From Lyngbya sp. CCAP 1446/10 (GTDB lineage: Bacteria > Cyanobacteriota > Cyanobacteriia > Cyanobacteriales > Microcoleaceae), in NCBI RefSeq assembly GCF_026130175.1, contig NZ_JAIGNI010000032.1:32730-96729 (forward strand): a stretch of 64,000 nucleotides of DNA, given 5' to 3'. A program made the position numbers and the translations under genes. The notes beneath the pieces are model-generated. The model was not told the origin of the DNA. It did not search any database and saw nothing but the letters and a program-made list of their open reading frames with translations. Position 1 is the first letter of the stretch. Every line of letters starts with the position of its first letter. Positions 46,671 to 55,537 of the stretch are shown in pieces.

Positions 46671-48026
46671 TTAGTCCGCACCACAAAAATAACAATCGGG
46701 GGTTGTCAAGTAGTCAGTATTGGTGTGATGCCATTCACACTGAGGGAATTGGTAAATCCAGTCCAGACCTTCTTCGACGTTTAAACAGCCGCTGACCATT
46801 CCCTGAATAACCCCAACTCCGGTACTGGCACAAATGCTGTTTAGCCAAAATACCGCTGGGTCGTTAATGCCTTCGAGATAGCCTGCGCGTCCGACCAGAC
46901 TTTCAATTTCCATTGGGGCAGATTCTAAAGCCGCTCTTTGCAAGTTGATAATATTACCGCACATCAAGCACCAATCACCTCCTACAGGAGGAACAGTAAC
47001 GCGACAATACATTCGGGGAACTCCATCAGGTTTCACGTCGATATGAGTTCCTAGACAAACAAGAGGACGCATATATTCGATCGCCAATTCTTGAGCAATT
47101 TGTCGGGAGCGGTGATTGTCAGTTGCTACGACGATTAAATCAGAAGCACCAATTTCTTTTTGCACTGATTCATTTTCAACCGCTGCGGGTATGGCTTTGA
47201 CACAAGAACCTGTTTGATAAATATTTTTAATCAACTGCTTGACATATTCAACCTTGTGCCAGCGCTGCTCGGTCATTCTCCAAATTGCTCCAGGCATCCG
47301 GTTGAGGTTGACAGTTTCCAGGCGATCGGGGTCAATTAACAGCCATTTTTTGACACCTAAACGCCCTAACTGTTCGGCAAAAATTGCCCCGATCCCCCCA
47401 CATCCAATTAAAGTAACAGTGAGTTCACTCAATTGTTGTTGAAAATCTTCTCCAAATATTTTTTGACGGGCAAACATCAAATCGGTGTGAGCCTGGATGT
47501 TTGGTTGGGATTTCAGTTCAAACCAGGATGGATAGAAGTTAACAGTTTCAACTGCATTTCCTTTTCTATTCCAAATTCGGAATTTGTGATTTTGCAGTGA
47601 TTCGTCAAATACGCCGGAAATTAACCGAGGTGGTTTGCGAAAGCTAGAAGTAAGAAATCGAGCATATTCTGCTTCATACCGATCGTCTATGCCGGAAAAA
47701 TTAGGGGCCTGATTGCCAGCATGAGTATGAACGTGAACGATATCTAATCCTTCACTTAGATATTTTTCCAGTAAATACAAATGAAATTCTTGTTTGAGGA
47801 CTAATCCACTAGCAGATTGATGTTCGTAACAATCAGAAGCAGGTACTACCCAAGTTTCAGGGAAATATCTGATTTGGCGTTTGGAGATTTGATGGCGCTG
47901 GCAGAATAAAAAACCGATGACTTCCTCATTAGTGTTTCGTGTTTGTAGCATAGCTTGGCGGAATTTGTGCCACATGAAGGGAGGGATTTGCAGAGAAAAT
48001 TGAGAGGATTGCTGGGTAAATTTCAT
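46671..48026 (-). CDS. JAB-E1 fusion: deubiquitinase-like plus ThiF/E1 activating domain
   Basis: A 451-residue protein from ATG 48026 (MKFTQQSS; GAGG 9 nt upstream). The N-terminal half is a JAB/JAMM peptidase with HTH-x8-S-x2-D (HVHTHAGNQAPNFSGIDD, about 98-115) and a Glu near 34-35. The C-terminal half is an E1/ThiF adenylation domain with TLIGCGGIGAIFAEQ (about 205-219) and IDPDRLETVNLNR. Zinc-type pairs CLMC and CYFC are in the last 110 residues. It should process and activate the ubiquitin-like protein at 48651 and pass it to the E2 at 48061. It is the last gene of the NYN-led operon, directly upstream of the Cmr region. Confidence 0.85.
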   Translation of the reverse strand: MKFTQQSSQFSLQIPPFMWHKFRQAMLQTRNTNEEVIGFLFCQRHQISKRQIRYFPETWVVPASDCYEHQSASGLVLKQEFHLYLLEKYLSEGLDIVHVHTHAGNQAPNFSGIDDRYEAEYARFLTSSFRKPPRLISGVFDESLQNHKFRIWNRKGNAVETVNFYPSWFELKSQPNIQAHTDLMFARQKIFGEDFQQQLSELTVTLIGCGGIGAIFAEQLGRLGVKKWLLIDPDRLETVNLNRMPGAIWRMTEQRWHKVEYVKQLIKNIYQTGSCVKAIPAAVENESVQKEIGASDLIVVATDNHRSRQIAQELAIEYMRPLVCLGTHIDVKPDGVPRMYCRVTVPPVGGDWCLMCGNIINLQRAALESAPMEIESLVGRAGYLEGINDPAVFWLNSICASTGVGVIQGMVSGCLNVEEGLDWIYQFPQCEWHHTNTDYLTTPDCYFCGAD

Positions 48027-48060
48027 CTTGTTATACCTCAAATTCAATAATTAATAACCT

Positions 48061-48546
48061 TCAATCATCGCTGTTAATAGCATGACGAGCAGTGATAAAT
48101 AAAGTGGCGAGATTGTGTCCGTTTTCAGGCTGATTGCTGGGTCGCCAAGCATTGAGCCATCTGTCGCGATTGAAGCCGCCACCAAGTCCGACACAGTACC
48201 AATACCAGCCTTCTTCACTTAAAAATGGTGCGCCATAATAACTCTGCCTAGTAAAGTGGTGGTCTCCTTGTCCTATGGTATCCCAAGGATAGTTTAGGTA
48301 GCACCCGATAGGTGGCAGGCGCGGGTATTCTGGTGGTAATAAAAAAAGTACGTCACTATTTGATGCTGTAAACTTTTTGGAAGATAAAGGCATTCCTTTA
48401 ACTAAGATTGCCGTATATTGGATGTCGCCGATTTTTTTACTGCCAACAATCACATTTTTAGCTGGTTTTTCTAAGAATTTTATCTCGGCAATAATGCGTG
48501 CTGTCGGTTGAAATGCTGATAGAGTAGAACTAATTGCGATCGCCAT
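48061..48546 (-). CDS. Prokaryotic E2-like conjugating protein
   Basis: A 161-residue protein similar to bacterial E2 family E (Prok-E2_E). LFLLPPEYPRLPPIGC (67-82) is the usual E2-type proline-rich strand. Cys118 in WYWYCVGLGG, followed by an RDRWLNAW segment, is the likely thioester residue; Cys82 is the only other Cys. It lies between the ubiquitin-like gene and the JAB-E1 gene with short spacers. It should receive the ubiquitin-like protein from the E1 and transfer it to a target; no E3 is visible, as in other bacterial systems. Confidence 0.75.
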   Translation of the reverse strand: MAIAISSTLSAFQPTARIIAEIKFLEKPAKNVIVGSKKIGDIQYTAILVKGMPLSSKKFTASNSDVLFLLPPEYPRLPPIGCYLNYPWDTIGQGDHHFTRQSYYGAPFLSEEGWYWYCVGLGGGFNRDRWLNAWRPSNQPENGHNLATLFITARHAINSDD

Positions 48547-48650
48547 AATTTAGCCTCCTTTAATTAAAGTTTAAGTAAGAAATGGGCAGTCGGGTCGTTT
48601 CCATCGATTAAGTGAATGTTCTGCTGTTGAAATAACTTATTTTTTAGAAA

Positions 48651-48848
48651 TTAGCCTTTCACGATTTTAGGAACTGACCAAATCTTTGAACCTTCCTTGA
48701 GTGCATCCGTTTCTTTTAATGGTTTTGTGCCTCCAAATCCTTCTTCCATGACATCATCATTACCAATTTCAGGGAGTCTAGCTCTTAATTCTTCAACCGT
48801 TGCACCTGTTGGTAAATCTACTAATTTGCCGTTCACTACTGCTCTCAT
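48651..48848 (-). CDS. Ubiquitin-like beta-grasp protein
   Basis: A 65-residue protein with a beta-grasp pattern: VVNGKLVDLPTGATVEELRA, a helix, and the C-terminal strand SKIWSVPKIVKG ending in a single Gly. A terminal Gly is what an E1 adenylates. It belongs to the small ubiquitin/multiubiquitin-like proteins of bacterial conjugation systems. Neighbours E2, E1-JAB and NYN form one operon with it. The target is unknown. Confidence 0.75.
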   Translation of the reverse strand: MRAVVNGKLVDLPTGATVEELRARLPEIGNDDVMEEGFGGTKPLKETDALKEGSKIWSVPKIVKG

Positions 48849-48897
48849 TTTTTTGACTCTCTTGGTTTAACAATAACTAATGACTAATCGCGGATGG

Positions 48898-49266
48898 CTA
48901 ATTATTTAAAGCAACAACTGTAGTAGTAAGTTGAGCTTTATTATTGCAGGATGGTTGACGAATTAACCCTAGCCAAATCAACAAAGCTGTTAAGACTACA
49001 CCAGTGATGATGGTTGTGTATAACAATTGGTTGTACGATCGTTCTAGGTTTTGTACTGAGGCTTTCAAGATTTTTAGCTGGTTGACATATTCTCTCCTAT
49101 CTTGTTGTTGCGCTGTGACAACTTCAAGTTCTATCTGTTCTAGCTGTTGAGCGATATTTTCTATCTGGATGTTAAGGCAATTGAATTCATTGGGTTCTGA
49201 CACAACCAATTTGCCATTGATTGTTTGGATGGTTTGAGGGTATGTTAGTTGACTTGATGCTAGCAT
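48898..49266 (-). CDS. Coiled-coil protein with C-terminal membrane segment
   Basis: A 122-residue protein I cannot assign to a family. Residues about 30-82 form a probable coiled coil (NIAQQLEQIELEVVTAQQQD, NQLKILKASVQNLERSYNQL) and about 84-103 a transmembrane helix (TIITGVVLTALLIWLGLI). A short tail with one Cys follows. It lies between NYN and ubiquitin-like genes in the same operon. It could anchor the conjugation system to the membrane, or be its substrate; both ideas are inference. Confidence 0.65.
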   Translation of the reverse strand: MLASSQLTYPQTIQTINGKLVVSEPNEFNCLNIQIENIAQQLEQIELEVVTAQQQDRREYVNQLKILKASVQNLERSYNQLLYTTIITGVVLTALLIWLGLIRQPSCNNKAQLTTTVVALNN

Positions 49267-49304
49267 TTTTCGTAGCTCAATAATTGTGAAATAGCAAAAA
49301 CGAA

Positions 49305-49877
49305 TCAGTCAAAAATATTGGCATTACCGATGCGATAATAGTTTTGATTGTTGTTTTGTTGCTCGAAACTATCGAAAACTTCAATCAAGTCTATAACGCT
49401 GCTGGCAGCATTTTTTAGATCGTTACCTAGAGATTGTTCGACTGATGCGACTTCTACGCGAATTCCCCGTTTTCTCAGTTTTTGTGCTAGGTAAGCAAAG
49501 TCAGAATCTCCGGTTACTAAAACAACGATGTCGGGACGAACTTCTAGAGATAATTCAAGAGCATCCATCGCCATCACGATATCGATGTTGGCTTCATAAT
49601 CATCGCCTTTGTTTTTTCCTTCCTTGGTGACGACTAAAAAACCACTGCTTTTTGCCCAGTAGATAAATTTTTCTTTGGTTTTCCGCTGTTCTTCAAACCG
49701 TTCTCTGGCTGGTGGTAATCCCACAAACATTACCATTTCAATCAGTTCTCTGCCTTCTGTAGGGTTTGCTAGATAGTCGCGGATTTTTTGCCAATCTATC
49801 TTTCGGTTGAAACTTTGGGCTGCTAAAAATGTGTTATCGCTGTCTGCGAATATCATTACCCGGCGTGCTGTGGTCAT
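49305..49877 (-). CDS. NYN-domain (LabA/DUF88, PIN-like) nuclease
   Basis: A 190-residue NYN protein. The acidic residues of the PIN-like site are in place: Asp12/Asp14 in FADSDN, Asp99 and Asp105 in NIDIVMAMD, and Asp124/Asp126 in VTGDSDF. KKG-type basic residues (KEGKNKGDD) precede the second motif. NYN proteins are metal-dependent ribonucleases. It is the first gene of the ubiquitin-like operon, with an operator copy 56 bp upstream. It may be an effector RNase or an activity controlled by ubiquitin-like modification. Confidence 0.85.
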   Translation of the reverse strand: MTTARRVMIFADSDNTFLAAQSFNRKIDWQKIRDYLANPTEGRELIEMVMFVGLPPARERFEEQRKTKEKFIYWAKSSGFLVVTKEGKNKGDDYEANIDIVMAMDALELSLEVRPDIVVLVTGDSDFAYLAQKLRKRGIRVEVASVEQSLGNDLKNAASSVIDLIEVFDSFEQQNNNQNYYRIGNANIFD

Positions 49878-49932
49878 AGCTTGAGTTGAGTTATCGTTTG
49901 CGTTTGCTTATTTATGATTACAACTCATATAT

Positions 49933-49948
49933 GGAAAGGGGGGTTTCC
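49933..49948. promoter_or_regulatory. Shared 16-bp palindromic putative operator, NYN/ubiquitin-like operon copy
   Basis: GGAAAGGGGGGTTTCC, 56 bp upstream of the NYN start. It is two bases different from the cmr copy. Confidence 0.7.
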
Positions 49949-50062
49949 TAGATTGGGGCTAGGGAAGAAGGCGCTAGAGGCTAGGGGCTAGATGTTAGGG
50001 GCTAGGGAAGAATTAGTTCAGGATTTTCTAACCACTTTGGCGCGGTTGCGATAAATTTCTCT

Positions 50063-50493
50063 GGTGCGTCGAAGGCTGGGGAAGTCGAATTCAATTTCGC
50101 TTCTAATTCCTCAAAGCCTTGTGCTATAAAGGTTTTTGACGATGGATACAGTATGGCGAGTTCGATCGACGCACCTATTCATGCTTAATTGCTCTGTTAG
50201 CTGCAAAGGTGCGTCGGTAAGCGAATAGATACCGTTACCGATTTTAACAAAAGTCCTCAAAGCCTTTTCATATCTAGCTTTGATGTAATGCAAGGATATG
50301 TCAAACTCTTCATCGACGCACCTCGACAAAACTCTGAAACCCTGATTTTTAGGTTGTAGTGTGTCGATGCTTTGTGGGGTATGGGTTTGAACCTTGTTAT
50401 TTTACTGTTTTTGCTGGCGATCGATGCTAAAATTTGGAGGTGCGTCGATTTGACGGCTACAACCCAGTTAGGGTATAGGGTCTGCGGCGAACT
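50063..50493 (+). promoter_or_regulatory. Leader of CRISPR array 2 with paired GGTGCGTCGA motifs
   Basis: It has the same plan as leader 1. CAAAGC modules start at 50112 and 50258 (146 bp). CGACGCACCT (50167-50176) pairs with AGGTGCGTCG (50207-50216); CATCGACGCACCT (50311-50323) faces GTGTGTCGATG (50359-50369). A single AGGTGCGTCGAT (50438-50449) is 56 bp before the first repeat, exactly as in leader 1, after TGCTAAAAT. A further single GGTGCGTCGA is at 50063. Confidence 0.75.
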
Positions 50494-53276
50494 CCCTACC
50501 GATGGGTTTAAATCGGATTAGTTGGAAACGATCCAGGAGCGAACATTGTTTGAAGTTGCATCAGCTGTGCAACCCTACCGATGGGTTTAAATCGGATTAG
50601 TTGGAAACGGTACAGGTGGTGTACCTGGAGCGTCCCGTCCTCCCTACCGATGGGTTTAAATCGGATTAGTTGGAAACCAGCATCTTCCAACTGCACCCCG
50701 CCCATATCGGCCCTACCGATGGGTTTAAATCGGATTAGTTGGAAACTCCAGTAGTTACTGGAGTAGATTGGGTTTTCCCATTTTCGGCCCTACCGATGGG
50801 TTTAAATCGGATTAGTTGGAAACTTGGTAACTGTAGCTTTGTTGCTAGCGGAACCAGGAGCACCCCTACCGATGGGTTTAAATCGGATTAGTTGGAAACC
50901 TTCAATTCCCTACATCAAATCAAAAAGTGAAAATTTCAAACCCCCCTACCGATGGGTTTAAATCGGATTAGTTGGAAACGCGAGGATCCCATGTCCGGTC
51001 CTGTCATTAATTCGCCCTACCGATGGGTTTAAATCGGATTAGTTGGAAACGCCCTGTAAAGATTGAACTGCATCCGGTCCGGAGATGTCCCTACCGATGG
51101 GTTTAAATCGGATTAGTTGGAAACTGTTTCACCTTAACCTTAAGTTGTGAGTGTTTAAACTCGGCCCTACCGATGGGTTTAAATCGGATTAGTTGGAAAC
51201 ACGTAATTACCTATTAACTCTTCTACCATTTCTATCAAAGCCCTACCGATGGGTTTAAATCGGATTAGTTGGAAACGGTTGAGACCACCGGGTTAATAGG
51301 TTAAAATTGTCTTCCCTACCGATGGGTTTAAATCGGATTAGTTGGAAACAAACTTGAAGGGCAACTCCAGGGTTTTTGCACTTTGCCCTACCGATGGGTT
51401 TAAATCGGATTAGTTGGAAACTTTGGCAGGTACCGCTCTATTTGCCAAAGACAGTATCTCATCCCTACCGATGGGTTTAAATCGGATTAGTTGGAAACAT
51501 TTCTGCTGATATATTTTCCTCTTCTAATAATTCCCTACCGATGGGTTTAAATCGGATTAGTTGGAAACTCTTAATCCTGTCTCTCTATCTACTAGATAAG
51601 GTAGAACATACCCCCTACCGATGGGTTTAAATCGGATTAGTTGGAAACCTTGTTCCCCTGTGCCGATTTGGCGCAGGTAGTAAGCACCCCGTCCCTACCG
51701 ATGGGTTTAAATCGGATTAGTTGGAAACCCAAGTCGAATGCTCCTTAACTAATTCTAAACGAGAAGCAACCCTACCGATGGGTTTAAATCGGATTAGTTG
51801 GAAACCCTGAGCCTCTCATTGCTGCTCTAAGAGTATCAATAATACCCTACCGATGGGTTTAAATCGGATTAGTTGGAAACTTTTTGTTATTATGGCGTTA
51901 CAACTGCGGATGCCAACCCTACCGATGGGTTTAAATCGGATTAGTTGGAAACATTTGTCGCCTGGTTGGAGGGAAACACGCCCCCCCCGTCCCTACCGAT
52001 GGGTTTAAATCGGATTAGTTGGAAACGATTAAGTCGTCCTCCTTACCTCCGTAGATAGTATCATTCCCTACCGATGGGTTTAAATCGGATTAGTTGGAAA
52101 CCCTGTGACTTGAGCAGCGGTGAGCACCGTACCATTAATTGTCCCTACCGATGGGTTTAAATCGGATTAGTTGGAAACACCATATAGGGTATCGTTTCCA
52201 ACATCGCCAAAAATTGAGTCCCTACCGATGGGTTTAAATCGGATTAGTTGGAAACAGTAAATAAGGCACCAGCAGCAAGAGCGGAAAGCAACCCTACCGA
52301 TGGGTTTAAATCGGATTAGTTGGAAACTTATAGTTGTTGTAACTACTTTTTTCAAAATATCCACCCTACCGATGGGTTTAAATCGGATTAGTTGGAAACA
52401 GTAAGGTAGTAGCCATTTTGTTTTGGTCCCTATTTTCCCTACCGATGGGTTTAAATCGGATTAGTTGGAAACCTTAAGAGACACCTATCAGCTCTATTTT
52501 TACCCTACCGATGGGTTTAAATCGGATTAGTTGGAAACGCTCTCTGATAGCTAGAATTCCACCTTCTGTAAGATCCACCCTACCGATGGGTTTAAATCGG
52601 ATTAGTTGGAAACTAACCTGTAACATCTAGATATCCGAGATCTCTGGCCTGGGCCCTACCGATGGGTTTAAATCAGATTAGTTGGAAACTCTTCTTTCCA
52701 CTCTACGCCACGCATCAAAGCCACGCCCCCTACCGATGGGTTTAAATCGGATTAGTTGGAAACGTTCCGTATGTATCAATAACGTATATATTAACAATGG
52801 TCCCTACCGATGGGTTTAAATCGGATTAGTTGGAAACAACTCATCGGCTATTCTTCTGAGATGATAATAGGATAATTCCCCCTACCGATGGGTTTAAATC
52901 GGATTAGTTGGAAACGTCTATCCGGCAGTTCCCGCAGCACCTGGGATTTGTCCCTACCGATGGGTTTAAATCGGATTAGTTGGAAACCAGGGGAGCCGAT
53001 TGGAAAAATCACGGAATCAAAACCCTACCGATGGGTTTAAATCGGATTAGTTGGAAACTTTCCTCCCCGAAGCTTTAAAGTTTCAAAAATTTCATCCCTA
53101 CCGATGGGTTTAAATCGGATTAGTTGGAAACACTATCCACCAGCATTGAAGTTTATTCATAGCTAATCCACCCTACCGATGGGTTTAAATCGGATTAGTT
53201 GGAAACTCAAATTGTCCTTGGGAATAGTCCCGCAGTCAAACCCTACCGATGGGTTTAAATCGGATTAGTTGGAAAC
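50494..53276 (+). CRISPR. CRISPR array 2: 38 repeats, 37 spacers
   Basis: The repeat is identical to that of array 1 (36 bp). Spacers are 30 to 44 bp. All repeats, including the last, match the consensus, except for one base at 52654-52689 (AAATCA in place of AAATCG). Leader and transcription are at the left. Two spacers (52027-52065 and 52179-52219) encode RTX-type repeats on the complementary strand. Confidence 0.97.
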
Positions 53277-53954
53277 ATTTTAAAAGATGATAGAGAGGTA
53301 GAAACGATCGCTCTTGCGCGTCCTCTACCACCTCATCCAGCGCTACCCACAATCTCAGCTTTCTTGCATCAATCTCAGCCGCGAACAAGGACAAATTGCG
53401 GTGCAAGAACTCCGATAGATCAACGAACGCGATATCAGACCCAAAACACCGTAGCGAAGCGGGGCATTAGCCATCGCTTTGTAACGAGTTAATTATCAAA
53501 AAGCGATCGGTGGCGACAGTGGCGATCGCCCACACTTCTACATCCTTGAGCCCATTTTCCAACAACATCCGCACGATATCAACTTTCTTACATTCAGCTT
53601 TGCTTGCTGCTGCTAACAATTTGCGGGTAGTGTGATTCAGGCAGAGCGACGGTAAACCTTACAGTCGGCTATTTTTGTCAAGCAGAGTCGTGACTGGTGA
53701 ATTATGGATTGCCGATCGCAAATTGCTGCGCCGGTTCGAGGGATTTCTTAACGTGGCAGCGCAGTGGAGGTCGTTGGGGGAGGAGCGATCACTAAATCAG
53801 TCGTTTGCCTGTCAAGCTGAGAGCTGCACCGAGAACACATTGGGCTACGCAACTGGACAGTCTGGGCTACTTGGAGCGATCGCTTGCTGGGTTATGTCGA
53901 TCGCTGTGAGTTGAGGAGGGTTCAGCTTCCGAAAATATCAAACTCACAGAATTA
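53277..53954. other. Gene-free stretch after array 2
   Basis: No supported gene is seen. On the minus strand, around 53490-53640, an open segment (RKLLAAASKAECKKVDIVRM) may be a coding remnant. The right copy of the 38-bp repeat lies at 53722-53759. No clear terminator follows array 2. Confidence 0.5.
53722..53759 (+). repeat. Right copy of the 38-bp repeat flanking the CRISPR island
   Basis: 36/38 identical to 26851-26888, same orientation, differing at two purine or pyrimidine transitions. Confidence 0.7.
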
Positions 53955-54236
53955 TTAAAGTTGAAGTGACACACAATATTCCGCATCAGTAGCAAGGGTG
54001 CAACGAACTGACAGCCCGCCGTTGATGTACTGGGTTTCATCAGAACGGATTTTGCGGCGGTTCAGTTCTGGGTACAGCCTGTAAAAAATAGAGTCTGTTA
54101 GGTTATCGATCGCCTTTTCGGGTGTTTGGCTAGCTGCAACCTGCACTGGAACAGCAGCGGGATGGGTGATGGGTTGTGCGATCGCCGAACTGGAAAAAAG
54201 AGGAGCGGCGATTAATCCCAATATCAAATAGTTCAT
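53955..54236 (-). CDS. Small secreted protein of unknown family
   Basis: A 93-residue frame from ATG 54236. A signal peptide (MNYLILGLIAAPLFSSSAIA, cleavage before QPITHP) precedes a short domain with two Cys (VRCTLATDAEYCVSLQL) that may form a disulfide. I do not recognise the family. No operon partner is obvious. Confidence 0.55.
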   Translation of the reverse strand: MNYLILGLIAAPLFSSSAIAQPITHPAAVPVQVAASQTPEKAIDNLTDSIFYRLYPELNRRKIRSDETQYINGGLSVRCTLATDAEYCVSLQL

Positions 54237-54298
54237 TGCATACCATATTGCATGGATTTGGAGTTGTAGGAATTAGTAGATAATGCGATTTACTGCAC

Positions 54299-54540
54299 TC
54301 ACTCGAAGCATCTTAACTGCATCCAAACAAATAGTTGAGAATTTTCACTAGAAAACACCCGAACCTTACGACGAGCCAAGAAAGAGCGATCGCCAGAAAT
54401 GCTTGCCTTAGACTTTTTACCTTGCAGGCAAACCCAAAAAGCACCACTGCCACAAATTTGTGCACTTGTCTTCAATTTTGAGAGTGCAGGCAATAAAGCT
54501 TTTGTGTTTGGATAACAATTTATTTGACAACTTATTATTC
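54299..54540 (-). pseudogene. Possible 3' remnant of an unknown gene
   Basis: The minus-strand frame ends with RKVRVFSSENSQLFVWMQLR and CFE. It is open to about 54560 but lacks ATG or GTG. A decayed version of the same end lies at 57902-57995, so this looks like a duplicated gene tail. The stretch 54541-54825 holds nothing else recognisable. Confidence 0.35.
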
Positions 54541-54825
54541 CACTGTTACTGCATTACTGCATGAATTTTCAGTATTTTTTAACTTTCCTCAGCATTAGAC
54601 TATCACCCCAAGCCTTAACTCCACAGTCCTGGGTTTGCCGATCGCGTCGGGTTCTCCGTCATCGTAGATTCGATGAGGGATAATCGTTATCAGGGACTCT
54701 AAAAATAAACGATACTGGAAAGTTCATCGAAAAACAGCGATCGGATAATTATTCGCGATCGCCAGAAACGAGAGTACCGCCTGCAAGTAAATGGAGACGG
54801 AGACTCATAGTTCTTCCTATTAAAA

Positions 54826-55518
54826 TTAGTTAGCACTTTTAATCGGAGATTCTTTAGCCATCGAAATAGCTAGATTAATCAATGCTGATTTTTGACTTTG
54901 GATCACAACACTCCGATCGTAATCTAATCCACCTTTTATAGTGGCTCGATAATTCAAACCATCTTGTTTCCAAAAGACGTGTAAAGAAGGTGGAGTTGAA
55001 GCACCTCCCCCATTTTGAACAATAAAAACACCCTGAATTCCTGGTTTTAAGGTGATGGATGTTCTTTCTAGCACTGCCATCTCGGAGTTATTTAATAGTG
55101 TGGACTCTGATTCAGTCCTAGTTTGATAATTGCGTTGTCTAATTGCCTTAACTCTTTGTAGGGATGTCTTAGAAAAGATATGCTTGGAACGCAAATTATC
55201 AGCATATTCAGAATTTTTGGCTACTGCAATAACTCCAAATTGACAGGATCTATCCATACAGTTCGGTCGTGAATTAAGCCAAACAGCAAACTCTCCGGGA
55301 ATAGTTGTAATGACTTGCGGGTAAAGTTTAGTATTGCTGATATCGACACTTGAAGGCAGGCGCATTACCCATCCTCTCGGAATCTGATTCTTAACCTCTC
55401 GGATAATGGGTGTAAATATAGATGCAGGTGCAGCATTTACAATTTGGGGTTTTGTGAGATAGCAAGCTCCTAAAACGGCACAACTGAGCAGAATTCCTAA
55501 AATCGATTGCTTTTTCAT
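54826..55518 (-). CDS. Exported protein of unknown function
   Basis: A 230-residue protein with a lipoprotein-like signal (MKKQSILGILLSCAVLGACY; lipobox LGAC). The mature part has two Cys (NCMDRSCQFGV) and a C-terminal beta-rich segment (GVFIVQNGGGASTPPSLHVF). I recognise no family. It follows the LprI-like gene after 19 bp and is probably cotranscribed with it. Confidence 0.6.
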   Translation of the reverse strand: MKKQSILGILLSCAVLGACYLTKPQIVNAAPASIFTPIIREVKNQIPRGWVMRLPSSVDISNTKLYPQVITTIPGEFAVWLNSRPNCMDRSCQFGVIAVAKNSEYADNLRSKHIFSKTSLQRVKAIRQRNYQTRTESESTLLNNSEMAVLERTSITLKPGIQGVFIVQNGGGASTPPSLHVFWKQDGLNYRATIKGGLDYDRSVVIQSQKSALINLAISMAKESPIKSAN

Positions 55519-55537
55519 AAACTATCCTTTCTATTCC

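Noticed and set aside
46263..46795. Plus-strand frames between cas10 and the JAB-E1 gene
   Set aside because: They begin inside the operator region and overlap the JAB-E1 gene antisense; no recognisable domain.
50508..52364. Open frames inside array 2 with repeated peptide FQLIRFKPIGR
   Set aside because: This peptide is just the translation of the CRISPR repeat on the minus strand, not a protein.
53675..53914. Plus-strand frame across the right 38-bp repeat
   Set aside because: Starts in non-conserved DNA and has no domain; the left repeat copy does not keep the same frame context.
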